Both the position numbers and the translations under genes were made by a program. Shown here in pieces: positions 61,821 to 64,000 of a stretch of DNA of 64,000 nucleotides (position 1 is its first letter; every line of letters starts with the position of its first letter). The notes beneath the pieces are model-generated. The model was given only the letters and a program-made list of their open reading frames with translations, ran no database searches and had not been told where the DNA came from. The stretch is taken from assembly GCF_000430765.1 (NCBI RefSeq), contig NZ_KE387242.1, positions 124,001-188,000 of the forward strand, written 5' to 3'. The DNA comes from Peribacillus kribbensis DSM 17871. Its GTDB lineage: Bacteria > Bacillota > Bacilli > Bacillales > DSM-1321.

Positions 61821-63083
61821 ATGACCAAAATAAAAACAGCCATGATAGCCGGCGGCGGAATTGGAGGCCTTGTCACCGCCTTGAAGCTTCACCGGATGGG
61901 TATTACAGTCAGAGTTTTTGAAAGTGTGGAAACCATTAAAGCATTGGGAGTCGGCATCAATCTTCTCCCTCATTCCGTAAGGGTGCTGACAGAGCTTGGG
62001 CTGGCTGATGAACTCAAAGCGGCTGGAATTCCTACTGCAGAGCTGCTGTATGTAAACAAGTTCGGTCAGAAAATCTGGCAGGAGCCAAGGGGAGAGGCTG
62101 CCGGGTATCACTGGCCGCAGTATTCCATTCACCGCGGCAGGCTGCAGATGCTTCTGTTAAAGGCAGTGAAGGAACAAGTGGGGGAGCACTCTGTAAGGAC
62201 AGGCCACCATCTTAAATCCTTTCAAATGATGGGAGGAGTCGTGACAGCCCAGTTTGAAAACCGCAAGACCGGGGAGAGCCTTGGTTCATATGGTGCAGAT
62301 ATCCTGATTGCGGCTGACGGCATCCATTCGGCTGTCCGGAAATGCTTTTATCCCGATGAGGGGCTTCCTAAATTCAGTGGACGGATTTTGTGGCGCGGTC
62401 TGACAGAAGCAGAGCCGTTTTTGACGGGCCGGTCCATGATTATGGCAGGTTATCAGGATCAAAAGTTTGTGGCATATCCTGTTTGTCCCCAGACCGCGCA
62501 GGAGGGACGATCTCTTGTCAACTGGATTGCGGAGCTGGCAGTCCCGGGTGAAGGACCTTCCCGTTCTGACTGGAACCGGAAAGTGGAGAAAGATGTCTTT
62601 GCAGCTCCTTTTGCAAACTGGGATTTTGGCTGGCTCAATGTTCCCAGATTGATTGAGGAAACAAAAGATGTCTATGAATTTCCAATGGTTGACCGCGACC
62701 CGCTGCCTCAGTGGAGCTTTGAACGAGTCACGCTGCTTGGAGATGCAGCGCATCCGATGTACCCGATAGGATCTAATGGGGCTTCACAGGCCATTCTGGA
62801 TGCTGATGCCCTTGGAGAGGCCATTTTAGAACATGGAGATGCAGAAACTGCCTTACGGGCTTACGAAGATGCAAGACGTGGACCGACCGCAAACATTGTC
62901 TTGGCTAACCGGAAAAACGGTCCGGAAATGGTCATGCAAATTGTTGAAGACCGGGCACCAAATGGCTTTACCAGTTTAAATGATGTGATTACCCAGCGGG
63001 AGCTGGAGGACATCTCGAATCAGTACAAGCAGATTGCCGGCTTTGACCGCGAGAAACTGAATCAAATAGTGGGGGCTCTCTAG
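61821..63083 (+). CDS. FAD-dependent aromatic monooxygenase (salicylate-hydroxylase type)
   Basis: A 420-residue group A flavoprotein monooxygenase. FAD-binding GGGIGGLVTALKLHRMGI lies near the N-terminus. The DG motif is ILIAADGIHSAVRKCFYPDE, and the GD motif is VTLLGDAAHPMYPIGSNGAS. No signal peptide. It likely hydroxylates an aromatic acid or similar compound with NAD(P)H and O2. AGGAGGAAGCGCTT precedes the ATG. Its TAG abuts the ATG of a Dabb-family protein, which may act on its product. Confidence 0.9.
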   Translation: MTKIKTAMIAGGGIGGLVTALKLHRMGITVRVFESVETIKALGVGINLLPHSVRVLTELGLADELKAAGIPTAELLYVNKFGQKIWQEPRGEAAGYHWPQYSIHRGRLQMLLLKAVKEQVGEHSVRTGHHLKSFQMMGGVVTAQFENRKTGESLGSYGADILIAADGIHSAVRKCFYPDEGLPKFSGRILWRGLTEAEPFLTGRSMIMAGYQDQKFVAYPVCPQTAQEGRSLVNWIAELAVPGEGPSRSDWNRKVEKDVFAAPFANWDFGWLNVPRLIEETKDVYEFPMVDRDPLPQWSFERVTLLGDAAHPMYPIGSNGASQAILDADALGEAILEHGDAETALRAYEDARRGPTANIVLANRKNGPEMVMQIVEDRAPNGFTSLNDVITQRELEDISNQYKQIAGFDREKLNQIVGAL

Positions 63084-63380
63084 ATGATTGAGCATATCGC
63101 TTTATTAAAATTCACTCCGCATACCACCGAGGAGCAGAAAGAAGAGCTCATCACCCGGACGCTTGAGTTGAAAAACATCATCCCCGGTATTGTGGAAATA
63201 CAGCAGGGAACCAACTTTTCCAATCGCAGCAAAGGCTATGAAATGGGATTAACTGTCCGCTTCGAGGACAGAAGCTCACTGGAAAACTACGGCTCACACC
63301 CGGCACATCAGGAGGTCGTTTCTTATCTGAAGGAGATCGGATTAGAGGACAGCATATTTGTAGATTTTGAGATGAAGTGA
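63084..63380 (+). CDS. Dabb family (stress-responsive alpha/beta barrel) protein
   Basis: A 98-residue dimeric ferredoxin-like barrel protein. It has MIEHIALLKFTPHTTEEQKE at the start, NIIPGIVEIQQGTNFSNRSK, and the C-terminal YGSHPAHQEVVSYLKEIGLE. Dabb proteins include polyketide/olivetolic acid cyclases and stress proteins. Directly adjoining the monooxygenase gene (no gap), it probably processes the hydroxylated product or protects the enzyme. Function is inferred from context only. Confidence 0.88.
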   Translation: MIEHIALLKFTPHTTEEQKEELITRTLELKNIIPGIVEIQQGTNFSNRSKGYEMGLTVRFEDRSSLENYGSHPAHQEVVSYLKEIGLEDSIFVDFEMK

Positions 63381-63452
63381 TTTTTTTACGACTAAGTACT
63401 TTAGTGCTTAAACGCGTTTTAGTATGAGGGATAGTTCCCTCAAGAAGATGTA

Positions 63453-63479
63453 GGCAGCGGATGCTTCCGCTGCCTTTTG
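63453..63479 (+). terminator. Terminator of the monooxygenase-Dabb operon
   Basis: GGCAGCGG, ATGCTT, CCGCTGCC and TTTT. Confidence 0.88.
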
Positions 63480-63854
63480 ATGCGCTGCTGCTGATTTGAT
63501 AGTTCCAGGGCAGAATTCGTGTTCTCATGAAAGAGAGCATATGTTACACTTATTTTATCAGAATTTTCCAAAATTGATGCGGAGGTATTTCGATATACTT
63601 CTTCGCGATTGCTCTTCATTTTGCTGTATATGGATTCTGAGGCTTTTCTTTTAAGAGGCTTTTGATCTTGTGATTTCTTGAACATCTTGTTTAATCCATC
63701 AATATGACAGCTGGAATTAGAACATTAACTTACTCACACCATTATGTAGAGCTTTTTGTTAATTATAGCCGTTCTACTGGATTATTATTATTACAAAATA
63801 ACATATACCCATTAATCCATTCACCGGACTTTTGGTACATAAATGTGTAAAAAA
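63480..63854. other. Intergenic stretch
   Basis: A minus-strand frame (63440-63685, 81 basic residues) runs through it but also through the terminator and has a poor ribosome binding site. Nothing else is recognisable. Confidence 0.4.
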
Positions 63855-63883
63855 GGAAAACCTATCCAAAGGATAGGTTTTCC
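63855..63883. terminator. Terminator of the YjcZ-type gene
   Basis: GGAAAACCTATCC, AAA, GGATAGGTTTTCC with a T run on the minus strand, just after the stop codon of the minus-strand gene. Confidence 0.88.
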
Positions 63884-63889
63884 ATATGA

Positions 63890-64000
63890 TTAATAACCGC
63901 CTGCAAATGTTGCTCCGATGATGATAAGCAGGATGAAAAGAACAACGATTAAAGCAAAACCGCTGCCATATCCGCCGCCGCCATATCCGTAGCCGCCATA
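63890..64000 (-). CDS. YjcZ-family sporulation protein (5' end outside window)
   Basis: The last 36 residues of a small protein are visible: a Gly/Tyr-rich head ([14 protein letters not shown]), a hydrophobic segment ([18 protein letters not shown]) and the ending AGGY. This composition and ending are typical of YjcZ/YhjA-type small coat or sporulation proteins of Bacillus, expressed late in sporulation. The start codon lies beyond the right edge. Confidence 0.9.
   Translation of the reverse strand, partial: YGGYGYGGGGYGSGFALIVVLFILLIIIGATFAGGY

Noticed and set aside
63440-63685. 81-codon basic minus-strand frame
   Set aside because: It runs through the terminator of the monooxygenase operon, has no good ribosome binding site and no recognisable family. 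It cannot be excluded but is not supported.
1-64000. tRNA, rRNA, phage or intact insertion-sequence genes
   Set aside because: I looked for cloverleaf-like segments, integrase or transposase motifs and terminal inverted repeats and saw none that held up.

Overview
The window looks like a chromosomal segment of a spore-forming Bacillaceae bacterium (Bacillus, Peribacillus, Neobacillus or Mesobacillus type). Signs of this are strong AGGAGG ribosome binding sites with many TTG/GTG starts, U-tailed terminators, two T-box leaders, a XylR-type operator, a near-consensus cre site, an ansR-ansA-ansB locus, BcrC, an RsbR-type STAS protein and a YjcZ-type Gly/Tyr-rich sporulation peptide at the right edge. 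No rRNA, tRNA, CRISPR array, phage or intact insertion sequence was seen.

Layout. 1-6 kb: 3' end of a secreted glycoside hydrolase family 3 enzyme, a broken BdbD-like gene, and a xylose ABC transporter (xylFGH) under a XylR-type operator. 6-12 kb: small enzymes, then the asparagine/aspartate catabolic locus with a FAH-family enzyme. 13-17.4 kb: a four-gene fatty-acid-like operon (FabL-type reductase, hot-dog thioesterase, ketosynthase, acyl-CoA ligase). 18-22 kb: a PhyH dioxygenase, an ArsR-type regulator and a sugar/H+ symporter. 22.5-26 kb: BcrC, a fused sigma-like/anti-sigma membrane protein, and a YdjM-like protein. 26.3-34 kb: a sigma-54 activator and the operon it very probably controls (Fe-alcohol dehydrogenase, CoA-acylating aldehyde dehydrogenase, histidinol-dehydrogenase-like enzyme, GntP permease). 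34-41 kb: a regulator/YhfC pair, an MFS exporter, an RsbR-like protein, and several decayed genes. 41-47 kb: an amide utilisation operon (GntR, APC permease, acetamidase), and an Rrf2 regulator divergent from an NmrA-type reductase. 47-52.4 kb: a sulfonate/nitrate-type ABC importer in one operon with an AprA-like flavoprotein and an AprB-like ferredoxin, ending in a broken M20 amidohydrolase. 53-58.5 kb: a secreted esterase, then convergent GlnRS and AsnRS genes, each behind its own T-box. 58.6-64 kb: molybdate modAB without modC, a MEDS protein, a FAD monooxygenase plus Dabb protein, and the YjcZ-type peptide.

The most unusual structure is not a gene. Five copies of a roughly 190-bp intergenic element (12.2, 17.9, 22.0, 22.3 and 52.6 kb) each carry four palindromes of about 25 bp. 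The centres are always 50-51, 60-62 and 50-51 bp apart. The elements lie downstream of genes, mostly between convergent ones, and two of them form a tandem duplication with a period near 271 bp.

Several regulatory architectures can be read directly: a consensus sigma-54 promoter with an upstream palindrome, and operators inside promoters at ansR/ansA, the 34-kb regulator, the GntR operon, the Rrf2/NmrA pair and modA. Much of the window serves carbon, nitrogen and sulfur scavenging (xylose, Asn/Asp, amides, sulfonate-like compounds, molybdate). Seven decayed gene remnants and two more doubtful ones suggest ongoing gene loss.
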